Assembly (NCBI GenBank): GCA_028015205.1
Contig: CM051512.1
Span: 7,314,255 to 7,378,254, forward strand
DNA from: Mytilisepta virgata
Lineage: Eukaryota; Mollusca; Bivalvia; Mytilida; Mytilidae
Length of the DNA: 64,000 nt
Reading direction: 5' to 3'
Below the pieces are notes generated by a model. It worked only from the letters and a program-made list of their open reading frames with translations, ran no database searches and had not been told where the DNA came from. A program made the translations under genes and the position numbers. Positions 1-13,000 of this stretch are shown piece by piece. Position 1 is the first letter of the stretch, and each line of letters begins with the position of its first letter.

Positions 1-1164
1 TGTATGCAGTTTGTCATATCTAATGATTATTATCCGCTTAACACACCGAGGTTCAGAGTTTAAATCATGATGATATGTATAGTCTCCATCTTAATTTTCA
101 AAAATGGACAAGTTTTCCTGCAGAAAGCTGTAATTCTCTGGGTGATTTAGTGGCCAAAAAACCCAATAAATCTAACCAAGAAAATAACAACTGAAATATC
201 GATTTGAAATATAATTTTTTATTCAAATACAAATACATGTATATAAAATTAACTAAACAGACAATTTGGCTGCATGCGATAATATTTAATTTTAACAATA
301 AATACTGACTGAAATGATAATTGAATTTAATCATGTACAAATTTTAGCCAAAATTGTAATAGATTGCTTTTTTTCTCTCTATTTATCTAAACTTCCATAA
401 CATGGCCTCATGGGAATGAATTGCTTACTTGGTCCATTATTTGACAATATATACCCAGTATATTAATATCCTAAAACAACAAATGCAGTTTTGTCAAGAA
501 ATCGTATGTCATGGTACATTAAACCACAGTAATGCTCATGTGAATAAGGGTTTTAAAGGAGAAGAAATGTTAAATATATTTTTGGTGAATTTCTTGTTTT
601 TTCAATTCCAAAAGATTATTTTAATAAGCAAACAATTATTACGTTTTTAATTTGCCTCAAAAGTCACCACAAGCCCCCCAACAAACCAACCCACCCTCCC
701 CAACAAAGGGTTGCTTCCCTATGGTGAGATGACTGATGGCATACTACATAATAACACAGTAAATATAATTGGCGAGATACAAGTATAATTCAATGCCATG
801 AAAAACAACATGTATAAAACTATATATCATTGATCAGTTTTATCTCATCACAGTCCCCAAAAAATGACCGGCAATTGATCCAAAATTCACCATGTTCCAA
901 TTAAATATTAAAACATTTATTACCTCCCCCTGATTGATAACTACACCTATGACTCTATTTATCTATACACAAAATTTCAACTGTATAATTGTCTTAAGTG
1001 TAAAGTGACATGATATATAATTATCCTTACTGGGCAATAAACCCCATGCAGGGAAAAGGGTAAAGTTGTTTTTGCAGGAATAAACAACATTTTTTGGATA
1101 AACAGCAGGGGAGGTAATTCCTACTTAATCTGATTGTTGAGTGTTACAAGTTACAAATGATTTG
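1..1164. other. AT-rich intergenic stretch, no gene seen
   Basis: No exon with both splice signals and a recognisable protein was found on either strand. The open frames here are short, AT-rich and without family resemblance. Confidence 0.5.
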
Positions 1165-1218
1165 AATGAAGGAATCATTTTTTTTTTTTTTGCTTTTCAG
1201 GATGCTCATCTGTCATGT

Positions 1219-1842
1219 CCCACTTATTAATAATCTACCATTGTATTTAAACTTTCTCCCACTTATTAATAATCTACCATTGTATTTAAACTTTCTCCCA
1301 CTTATTAATAAACTACCACTGTATTTAAACTTTCTCCCACTTATTAATAAACTACCACTGTATTTAAACTTTCCCCCACTTATTAATAATCTACCACTGT
1401 ATTTAAACTTTCTTCCACTTATTAATAATCTACCATTGTATTTAAACTTTCTCCCACTTATTAATAATCTACCATTGTATTTAAACTTTCTCCCACTTAT
1501 TAATAATCTACCATTGTATTTAAACTTTCTCCCACTTATTAATAATCTACCATTGTATTTAAACTTTCTCCCACTTATTAATAATCTACCATTGTATTTA
1601 AACTTTCTCCCACTTATTAATAATCTACCATTGTATTTAAACTTTCTCCCACTTATTAATAATCTACCATTGTATTTAAACTTTCTCCCACTTATTAATA
1701 ATCTACCATTGTATTTAAACTTTCTCCCACTTATTAATAATCTACCATTGTATTTAAACTTTCTCCCACTTATTAATAATCTACCATTGTATTTAAACTT
1801 TCTCCCACTTATTAATAATCTACCATTGTATTTAAACATTCT
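1219..1842. repeat. 39-bp minisatellite, 16 units
   Basis: The unit beginning CCCACTTATTAATAATCTAC recurs every 39 bp from 1219 to 1804, exactly 15 steps with no length change, with a few A/T or C/T substitutions in the first five units. Because 39 is a multiple of three, long open frames run through it on both strands; these are not genes. Confidence 0.97.
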
Positions 1843-1859
1843 CCAGTAACAATGAACCT

Positions 1860-2649
1860 GAGATACTGAAGATAAAAAATCACCTTGACTTAAAAAATGT
1901 TACAAATAGAAGATATAATTCGTGAAATAATTAGGATGGAATGAATTGAATAACATTTTTCATTTTATCATCATTTTGCATTTTGGTATCACACAAATGA
2001 CTGAGAATTGGCTACAAAAGTTGCACAGAAATACAAAATCTGCAAGTTTTATAAATCAACAAATTAAAAAGATGCATAATATACCTCAACAATATAATAA
2101 CAATTTAACATTAAGACTAAATGTAAAAGACATAAAATAGTTACTAATTAAATCTGACCACGGGAGTGAAAAAGAGGTCAGGGACATATTAAGACTAGAT
2201 ATTCATCGATTTGCTGTTGTTAATGCAGCCATTGGAAAAGTTATACCAAATCTGACTTTTGCAAATAAGACAAGATACCTTCCTTCTCATATTTTGAAAG
2301 AAAAACATATTTTATTAATTCATTTATATACCACTATCAAATAAATTTTAGATCAATGTATATACCGCTGGATTTCAATAAAATATTTTACGCATTTTTC
2401 AAAACATTTTCACCTATGCTACATGTTTACACACACCCACCTTTTTCCCTAATTCATAACAAGTGGTTATTGTTGAATTTTTTAATATTGTGATTAATTT
2501 TGGGAATGTGATTCGATGAAATAGTTCCCGTTGATTTGCGTGTATTACCCTGTATAGAAACATACAATTAAGATAAAAAAATCTGTTCTGAACAAATATT
2601 GGCAATGAAAAGTTTGAAATTAGTTCACATCAGATTTTGCAGCTATACT
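1860..2649. other. intergenic, no gene seen
   Basis: AT-rich DNA between the 39-bp minisatellite and the first SINE. No supported exon, RNA gene or structured repeat was seen. Confidence 0.4.
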
Positions 2650-2660
2650 CATTTGTAATT

Positions 2661-2915
2661 TTGTTTGTTTAGTTTGGGTTTTACGCCGTTTTCAGCACAT
2701 TTGGCTATTTCGCAGGGGCCAGTTTTTATTGATGGAGGAAGCTGAAGAGAAGCACGACGTTCGGTAGGAAAATTGGCAATCCTTGTGAATTATTAGATTG
2801 GAGTCGAACACACCCCGCCACAGGTGAGATTCGAACTCACAACCTCAGTGTTGACAGGCTAGTGATCATTAGTAGTCATGGTGAACTACCTATACCACTC
2901 ATCCACCGAGGCCCC
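2661..2915 (-). mobile_element. tRNA-derived SINE, copy 1
   Basis: The minus strand reads a tRNA-like head (A-box region, then B-box GTTCGAATCTCA), a conserved central domain and a short (CAAA)n tail. The insertion is flanked by an 11-bp direct repeat CATTTGTAATT at 2650-2660 and 2916-2926. The central part resembles a core shared by several invertebrate SINE superfamilies (Meta-SINE type is my guess). The copy is somewhat diverged. Confidence 0.92.
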
Positions 2916-3559
2916 CATTTGTAATTAACTAGATTAAAAAACCACAACAAAGAAATAATATTATATTGAATCATATTCCCAGATGAAATACTGTGAATGT
3001 TTAAATATTATTTATGATTCCTGTTTATGTTTCAATGGAATATTATAGGAATAAAATAAATTTGAGGTTCAATTAGTCAAATCTGTGTATAAAGGGCACA
3101 GATGGGACCAAAGAAATGTGTCCTTTATAATTAGGTGACCAGTATACAGAGGTTAATTTTTTAAGTTTTGTAAATAATGGGGACATTTTCACAGATTTGC
3201 TATAAGCAGTTTTGACTGTATTGTTATCTTCCCCTGTCACATTTTTCACATAAATAAAAACATTATTGGTCCCAAGACAAAACTCTGCACTACATTTACC
3301 TCTGATTTCTCAAATTTCTGGTATATCGAATTGCTTATGATGATCCAAAGTTTGAGATAACTACTGGCAAAGAAGTAGTTCTTGCTAAGTAACAACTCTC
3401 ACCATTACATCTGTTATTCAAGAAAACAAGCAACCTGATTAACAATTTTTTGTATGAAAAATGTAAACATTTATTTCTTCTATATGATGATTTTACAATG
3501 TCTTTATTCATATTCATTTACATGCAAGTACATTGAGTTGGGGTGCAAGAATTGGTACT

Positions 3560-3755
3560 TACTGTAAATTCAGAAATTATTACGTGCATTTTTTATTGCG
3601 ATTTTGTCATTTTAGACCAAAATGCGATATTGAGAAAAATCACGCTTCATTCATATAGAAAAAATCCAAAATGCAAATTTAAATTATTGTGATTACAACC
3701 CTGTCGCATTTATCGCAATAATAAAAACGTCGCAATAATTTCCGAATTTACAGTA
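3560..3755. mobile_element. palindromic MITE, copy 1
   Basis: The element starts TACTGTAAATTCAGAAATTA and ends with the near-perfect reverse complement. The inner part is also largely self-complementary (GCGATTTTGTCATTTTAGAC against its reverse). The ends could be CTGTAAATTC flanked by TA, which would fit a Tc1/mariner-type target duplication. Confidence 0.85.
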
Positions 3756-3914
3756 GTAAGAACTGGATGCTTGCCAGTAAAAGACAAGGATGAGAATTTA
3801 AGAACTTTTTTTCTTGGCCCTGCTTCATTTATATTAATTTAATACTCTACCAAAATATATATGTACAATCAATACTAATATAATTCATACAACAATATAA
3901 GTGTTATAGACTGT

Positions 3915-4011
3915 TTACTCTAACTTCTTCTGTCGACCTTTGAACTCATCCATTGAATTGGATGCTCCAAAATACAAACAGATTAAAGATAATACTTTGG
4001 TTGGTGCTATT
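3915..4011 (-). CDS. SDR gene last exon, distal version
   Basis: 97 bp from acceptor TTTCAG to a TAA stop. Encodes [20 protein letters not shown] then [11 protein letters not shown]. Homologous to the exon at 6317-6413 but clearly diverged, with the frame kept open. Confidence 0.82.
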
Positions 4012-7000
4012 CTGAAATTAGAAAAAAAATATTTATAATTTTAAATTTGATAATTTTTAAGTGACTTGATGGAACAGCAGAAATATGTGATTTTGATATA
4101 ATTTTTCACCTTGAAGAAGGCCGCCGGCCAAAATGTTGGAATGTTTGATGGGAATTAAATGAACATGGAAGAAAACGAATATTTAAACATTTCATAGGAG
4201 ATGAGCTGTCAAACCATATTCTCTTTCATTACGGACTGGAATTGTACCTCGCATTGATGGATGGATGGATGAATTATTGTTAAATGTCCAGTGGCAATAA
4301 TTATATACATATCAGGATGAGAATATGTTGGTGTGATATGGATATGGACTGTACTAGACCGACACACTGAGTTGGATTTTTAATGTTTTCAGGAAGACAT
4401 TTCCCCCACCTGGACACATTCTACTGACTCTGAGCCCACCAGTCTTTGCTCCTACACCTAGTGTGCTTGGCTGAGAAGCCCCTCCATGTTGAAATATCCA
4501 GTAAAAAAATAGAGGTATATATTAAAAATATCCAGTATAAAATTAATTCATTTGTTGAAGTGATAGAGGATAAATCTGTTTGTTCCCTTCACATTCTTGA
4601 AGGCAATATAATATTGATCTATTTATGTGAAAGTGTTGCCAAACTGATTTTATATAATATATTTAATGTCATTAAAATATTAAATGCATAACCACTGTTA
4701 CGCCCATGGCCTAACTCAGTGCCATAATCATTTATTATACATGTATGATATAAATGTATTGTATATTGTCTATGTTCACCATAACCATTTATTGTTTGTT
4801 TGTTTAGTTGGGGTTTTATGCCGTTTTCAGCACATTTGGCTATTTCGCAGGTTTTTATTGGTGGAGGAAGCCGGAGTACCTGGAGAGAACTGCCGACATT
4901 CGGTAGGAAAATTGGCAATCCTTGTCAAATAAGATCAGAGTCAAACACACTCCACCACAGGTGAGATTCGAACTAACAACCTCAGTGTTGACAGGCTAGT
5001 GATCATTAGTAGTCATGACAAACTACCTAGACCAGTCGGCCACCGAGGCCCCACCATTTATTGTAAATGTGTTTGTGGAAATTAATATTGTCTATTGTCA
5101 TAAAAAATAACGGCAGGATCCACTCAACGTACAGAAAATGTTATAACTGTTACTGGGAGAGAGAAGTCATTATTTTTTAGCTGAAATGCCAAAAAAGCCT
5201 ATTTTTGACTTAACTCACAATGACACTACCCAGCATTCTGCACTTCAGTAAGTTATGAAAAAATATACAAAAACAGGATTAAATTAATAGCAAAACAATG
5301 TTCATGTATTTTTAGCTGTGAATTCTTGAAAAATTATAATTTGGGATAAATAGCTAATCCATCATGTTACATCTCCAAATGAAATAGCCCAACATGTATA
5401 TTCCACATCCAAATGATATACAAATAACCTTAAAACATCTAAATCAGGGCAAATATGGCTATTTTTTTTCTCTTTTTACTTTCAAGAATGTGCTAGGCAC
5501 CTGTGACAGATCACGGGAGATCAACCCACAAAGCTGCCTAGCGCATCTCCAGGTGGCAGATAGGGGAGACCCTCTCGTTGGGGAGTTATCATGTCATAAT
5601 ACGGAAAGCCTGACCATAGTGGGTAACGCTTTTGGAGAATGCCACACTCCCGTCACGGTAAAGATGCTTTGTGTAGTTTTTCCAAACAGAATAGGCTGAT
5701 GGCCGCTACAGAAGGCTAAATTAAACTAGTTCTGTTATTGAAGAAGCATGAAATATTTGCCACTGGACTTTAAGCAACAATCAATCAATCAATCAAGAAT
5801 GTGAATCAAAGTTATATACCGGTACTGTAAATTCAGAAATTATTGTGATGTTTTCATTATTGCGAAAAATGCGAAAAAGGGTTGTCATTGCAATAATTTA
5901 AACTCGCATTTTGGATTTTTTTTTATATGAATGAAGCAGGATTTTTCTCAATATCGCAAAAATTTAAAATCGCATTTTGGTCTAAAATGAAAAAATCACA
6001 ATAAAAAATGCACATAATAATTTCTGAATTTACAGTAAATTATAATTATATCCTTTGATCAGCAAAGTGCTGGTTGGCAGTAATTACGGGTCAAGGATAA
6101 CCAGCTTTAAATCCATAAATGGTTATACATCTAAAGTGAAATAACGGCTTGAAATTGCAGTCTTGGAGTAAAATTTATAAAACCCAAACCATGAAAAAAA
6201 TAAAATATGTTGCTACTGAATGCAACAAATAGTGATTTTTTTAAAAAATTAAAAACAAATGTCATGATGTATGTCAATGAATCAAATAAAATAAACTAAC
6301 CTTAGCATTTAGGAAATTATTCTGATTTTGGTGATCTTCCTTTAAAGTCATCCATACAATTATTTGCACCAAAATATGTACATGCAAGAAATTCTACCTT
6401 TGTAGGAAGGATTCTGAAAGACAGCACAAGCAGATCTTCATGCAGATATATTAAATAGAATAGAGAATGGAAATGGGGAAGCGTCAAAGAGACAACAACT
6501 CGACCAAATAGCAGAAAGTAGCTCAAGGCTACCAATGGGTCTTCAACGCAGCGAGAAAATCCCGCACCTGGAGGCAGGCTTCAGCTGGCCCCTAAACAAT
6601 AATGCATACTTGTTCAGCAAAATGGATGGCACACTAAATTCCGAAACATACAAATGAACCAAAATTAAAAAAACACACAAGACTAACAAAGGTTAGAGAT
6701 TCCTGACTTGGGACAGGCACAAAAATGCAGCTAGGTTAACATTATTTTGTAATGATGGCCACAAAGGCTGGAAGTATGAACACCCAACACAATTTTGAAT
6801 TGGACCATCTAACTGGCTCTTAACAAGTTTCTTTTTTTTTAATGGTGGTCATACTGATTCAATGTTAAGCCCTTTGGATCAATTACCTATTTTACAAAAG
6901 ATGGTCAAGTATTAACAGAGGGGAAATTTTTCTATCTTAAGTAGTAGCTGCCATATTAATCCAACATCCAGACCCTTATCATTTCACTTAAGTTTAGTCT

Positions 7001-10000
7001 TACCTGGCAAATTGTTTTCTAAGAAGATTTTTAAAATATTCATTTGATGATTTTTTTCTATGACAGTAGTCATATTGGATACAATTTTGTTGATTTGTTT
7101 GTTTGTTTAGTTGGGGTTTTACGCCGTTTTCAGCACATTTGGCTATTTTGCGGCAGCCAGTTTTTATTGGTGGAGGAAGCCAGAGTACCCAGAGAGAACC
7201 ACCGACCTTCGGTAGGAAAATTGGCAATCCTTGTCAATTAAGATCGGCGTCGAAGACCCCTCGCCACAGGTGAGATTCGAACTCACAACCTCAGCGTTGA
7301 CAGGCTAGTGATCATTAGTAGTCATGACGAACTACCTAGACCACTGACTGGGCCACCGAGGCCCCATAAATGTTGACGGAACTATTCAAAATTCATCCAT
7401 CTCCAATGGCACAGTAGTTTTAGAGGAGAAAACTTTTATATATTTTGGCTGATTTTTCAATTTTAATAATGGTAGCTACATTGTCTGGAGGTCAAGTTCC
7501 CAAACACACTATTCTGGACAGTGGTCATTTTAAATTAGGACCTTTCAAGCAACAAAAAGTTTGCCTTTGTGAAACCAAACACTTTGTACGAATTTTGTTT
7601 GACAAGGCCCAAGAAAACTTGAGTTATCAGAAAACAGCTCAGATTGGCAAATGAAAACAATAAACCATAGAATTTCTTTTTCATGCAGTATAAAAATCAA
7701 ACTGGTCAATAATACATTATTTTTTAAGCAAACATAATACTTACCCTTTCAATGCCATGAAAAAATAGAGACTTTTTGGTAACAGTATCACATGTTGATT
7801 ACAGAGAACGGCATCTACTATTTTATTAGATGTGTCTACTGGCTCTAATATAGGTAATATTAACGGAAATCTACAAAATAAATTCTTTATTCGTTACCGT
7901 AAAAATGTTTAAGAACAGGCCCGCATTTCTCCAAAAAACTCTTATGTCAACAATTTATTGTAATTCTGACGTCAGAATTTAACATTCGCCTCCTGTTGCG
8001 TGATTTTCAAGGTGCGTTGAAGACCTATTGGTAGCCTTGAGCTGTTTTCTGCTCTTTGGTCGGGTTGTTGTCTCTTTGTCACTTTCCCCTATACATATAT
8101 AATAGATGATAATATGTCCCACTTATTTCATGTCATGTTGCCAAATGTTTTAGCTCAAAATGATGAATATCACTCAAAAAGTTAAAAAAAAACTCTGATA
8201 TCAATAAGTTATAGTATCATTTATCTTGGTGTTTAATATTTTAGATATGATATGTCACACTTCTAACGAGTGTAGTTATAAGATTCATTGTGAAGAGATG
8301 TCCAGGTCTGACTATAATTTCCTTTAACACAAACATTTTATTGTTGATAATAATGCTGAAGTTTGTTGTTCTTATTGAGAATATGATATATATGTGGCTC
8401 TGGCCTGACCTATGCCTCTCTGTGTTCAATACATAACATTTGCTGATGTTGTCAATTTTATTACTCTACATTGTATTTTTTTCTGTGTGTTTTTATTTAT
8501 AATACCAATTTATTTAATCATTGTATGTAAATTTCTATGCTCTTAATGGGCCCTTTAATTGGAATAAACTCATTACTTACTGTAGGTTATCAAAAGCCTG
8601 TTTTTAAGGTATATGTACCATAATCATGATAATACATGTAGATAAACACCGTAAAATCTATTTATTTTTTAAGGAAAATAAATTCATTAGTCAAAAGTAG
8701 CATTGCATAGATACATGTAGATCCTTCCTACGCTGAAAATCATTTTACAGTTTGTTTATGACATCTATGAAAATTAGTTTTTTGCCATCACGTTGTACGA
8801 ACATCTGGAAAATTTAGAATGTTCGTGTGAACGATTATGGTCCAGATACCTTATTATGTAATGGGTGAGAAATAATAAGCAAGATAAATTTTGACACAAA
8901 ATCCACGCATGCACATGGAAATAAAGGTTCAGTCAAAAGCATGGTGATTTTATTGTTATTATTCATATGAAAGTTGCAATGAGGCTTTCAAAGAAAAATA
9001 ATCTTAAACCTAATTCTTACTGCAAGTTTAAAAATTATCTTAACAAGGGTTTACTGGATTTCCAAGACCTTTTATTTTTTTCATGCTAGTGATCAAGGCC
9101 ATATTGATGGAAACATTGAGCAATTTTTACTCTTTACTTTGGTTGTTGTTTTTTTTAAATGATTTTGTATTTGGTTTTGTTCGGCTTGTGTATTTTGTAT
9201 TTGGTTTTGTTCGGCTTGTGTATTTTGCATTTGGTTTTGTTCGGCTTGTGTATCTTGTATTTGGTTTTGTTCGGCTTGTGTATTTTGTATTTGGTTTTGT
9301 TCAGCTTGTGTATTAAGTCGTTTTATGCCCCTTTTGCAGCTCACCATATCCATTTATTTTCCTCATTTTCCATTGTCTCATACGAGCTGTTTCGCAACAT
9401 ACTTAATTTTTTGTTAATTTCATCTAAGTAATATTCTTTGTCAAAATGTGGATCCTGTCTATACAATAATAGGAAGGACAAACATTTTGTTTGAAGATAC
9501 ACCTTCATTGCCTTTGTTATGCTATTTGTTATAAAGGCTAAGTTTACACAAAAATGTCACTTTATTTTTCAAATTCATCAAACACTGATTATTTTAAGCA
9601 TCTGTGTATCTAAATATTTTGTTGGCAATAAGTTTTTCAATATCTAACTTTTAGCTGTTACTAGACCTCTGTTTATGTGCTAACACATTCATAAATACCT
9701 TGTTTTGGCACCATCAAACATTCCGGTATTTATATAGAAGGGGCAGACAACTGTTGTTTTCACATTTTTTCCGCTCATTTCAAGTTCAAATCGAATCGAT
9801 TCATCAAACCCAACAGCAGCAAATTTACTAGCACAATAATCTGCGAGTCCATTAACTCCTAGATACCCTGCAGAACTAGCTATACTGACAATGTGACCAT
9901 GGTTCCTCTCTATCATCCCGGGCAAAAAGGCTTTACAGGTCTGAAAAAGAAACCATTGGTTACCCTTCTCAAGGACGTAAAACTAACATACGTCCTTGTC

Positions 10001-13000
10001 CTTCTGGAGTACTCAGGTTCTACCTTAGCTTTTATAGTTATTATTGTTTTAAGTTGTTATTGTATTTGTGACATGTTATATATATATAGACTATAACGTG
10101 GTATTTTTCATATCACACCTATTATCAGCCCTAGATATCAGCCCAAGAGCCGAGAGGCACGAGGGATGATTTTGACCATGGAATGATAATGGGTCCGATA
10201 CGAATAATGACATGTTATGATATTTTTATCATATACTTCAACATTTGTGTTTTATAGGTCTCCATGAAAATTCTTATCTCAATGATCAATGTATAACTTG
10301 CATCAAAATAAACAATATATGTGATTAAGAGAATATGATATGGGTTTTTTCTTATCATATCTCATGTCATCCCCTTTTTTTTGTAGGCCAATGTAAGTAA
10401 ATTGGTTTGTTTTTTTTCACATGAATTTGAAATTATTTTGTGCTCTGACTGATAAGGCAAATTTAAGTTAATTTCATCCAACTCTTCTGAAATATATGCC
10501 GTTATGTCAGTTCTGACTCCACTTAACCTGTGACTGCGCATGTATAATTAATTATTCAAAATAAGTCAACTCGAGTAAATGTTCATTTCTCATTAAACGG
10601 ATCAAATTCTTGCTGTCTGCTGGTACGGATGGTAGGGGTTGGATACTCAAAATTCATTGTATAACACATGCACAAGTCAAATCAATAATTTTATAGGAAA
10701 AAGACTCAGGAATTTTCCCAAAATCACATTCTGTTCCTTTCCACGCATACAATGCCTTTTTCAGCCATTTGCTCACCCCTAGTCCTCCCCACATGGCACT
10801 GATATTTGGAAACACTTTCTTCAGTCTTGAGTGCAAGAGATTGAAACATTATTGCTACAGCATTGGTAAAATTTGAGACCAAAATACACATGTATGAGTT
10901 TACAGTACCATGCAGAATAGCCTTGGGGCCATCATTTGTCACAACGTGTGAACTAATTTTGACACTGTATTAGTTCTAATAACCTAAGCAGTTTTTAAGT
11001 CCTTACCCAGAAATGAGCCATCACATTGACCTCCATGGTTTTCTGAATCATACTATCAGGACAGTTCAGGAATTTCTTCCCGGTCACAATACCAGCATTG
11101 TTTACCAATATATCTACATCCCCAACTTCCTGTTTGGTCTGGAATAAAATATTCAAATTTGTACCTATTATTCTTTTATTTCACAATTCTGCATGTCAAG
11201 TTGCCTGATATTTTAGCACAAGATGTTGAATTTCACTACAAAAGTTCATGAAATTCACCTAAGAATTAAATATCCTTTTCCTATAAAAAATCCATTGACA
11301 TTCTTTGAAGGAATGTCAATTAACCTCTCATCATAATTATGTATCTTAATCGTTTCTGGGAATGGAATAAATTGTAAATTTTCAAGAGACAACAACATCA
11401 TGAACCCTTAAATATTAGAATCTCCACCTTACCAAAGTGTTCAAATTAATACACTGACTAGTATATAGCATGTATATATTGATTATTTGAATCAATTTGC
11501 AAAAATGTGGCAAATTGCAAACCTTCCAAAACAAATAACTGCAGTAACCTCACTCTTTACAAGCCTCATTGGAAATTTCACTATCAAAATATTCTATTTA
11601 AATAACTCATCCTTAATTACACGATTTACTGAAAAAACATGATACTAATCAGAATGTTGAGTATGCATAAAACTTTTTAAAAACATTGTTTATTTTGGAT
11701 AATTTTACCCTACCTAACATTTTCAATGAAACATAATTATTTTTTTTAATTTAAAAATAAAATAATAAATTTCTTTTTTCAATCTATGGCTAAATATATT
11801 CCTGAAAAAAAAATCTTTTCCCTAACTACCCTACCAGACAAAATTCAAATAATATTCAAATCAACAAATTTTTTTCTTAGGTCTTCAACACAGTTTTTAG
11901 CTGTGATATAATTACCTTTTTAGCAACATCATAAATTGCCTCTCTATTACTTAAATCAACTTTGTAGCATTTGACAGAAGCCCCTAATGGCTTTATCTGT
12001 CTAGCAGTTTCTTCGTTGCCTTCTTCATTAATATCCCACAACACAATACGGCAGCCCAGTCTGGCAAAACGTAAAGCTATAAGTCGACCAATACCACTTC
12101 CTGAAAGATGAAGAAATCGTAATTATTAGTATGGTCAAACCTTAACCCCATTTGCTATTTAGCTAAGTTCAACTAATAAGGCCTTGGCCAATAATAATAA
12201 TTATAATATAATAATAATATTAATAATTCTTTATTTAAAGAGGGTTACACAGTTAGCTATAAAACTAATCTTCCCTGAGGCCCTCATGAAATACAATGAG
12301 ATATAACAAACAATTACGAAATATCAAACAAACACACATATATGAATAAATGAAATAAAAAATTGTTATGAAATATACAATTTTCAAAACAGGTAAAAAT
12401 TAAAAATTCAATAATTTCAACATTTCCATCTCTGTTGAAAAACGTTTCCTGGTACAGAGTCTGTAGTTTACTTTTTCATGTTCCTTGTCCTGTGAGTTAT
12501 CTCCCATTTTAATATCTAAGCTATCAAAGGAACTATTAGTATTAATAGAAAATGTTTATGTTAAGTTTTAATATCATGAAATATTCTATTCTATTCTATT
12601 CTATTCTGAAACAGATGTTTACATGTCACAGTTAACGTCAATGATGTAATTTCCCCCATTTTCCATAATTATTCCAAAAACAGTGTTTCACCTAGCATAA
12701 AACGGATAGGTGCAGCACCCTGCCCCTTTTCCAATGTGCCCCTCTGTCCTCTGCAATAAGTTAATCAATCTTTATTGTAAGTTATACCCATGGGGGTTAA
12801 ACAATATTACAACAATTTACAGGAAATAAACAATAACAAACACAGACAGAGAAGTTACACGAAAAAGAAAATACCTTTGACCGATGTGGACCCTATTTTT
12901 GCAGTTCCAATGACTGCTTTATAAAGTCACAAACAATTGGTAAAAGTTCTTTTTTAGGGTTTAGGATATCATAAATTTGTGATCCTTCGTCGGTCAATAG

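Noticed and set aside
1166..1849. 227-aa and 208-aa open frames on opposite strands
   Set aside because: They are the two strands of a 39-bp minisatellite; the period is a multiple of three, which keeps frames open without coding function.
9083..9431. Open frames of [14 protein letters not shown] and [14 protein letters not shown] repeats
   Set aside because: Produced by a 30-bp minisatellite inside a dehydrogenase intron.
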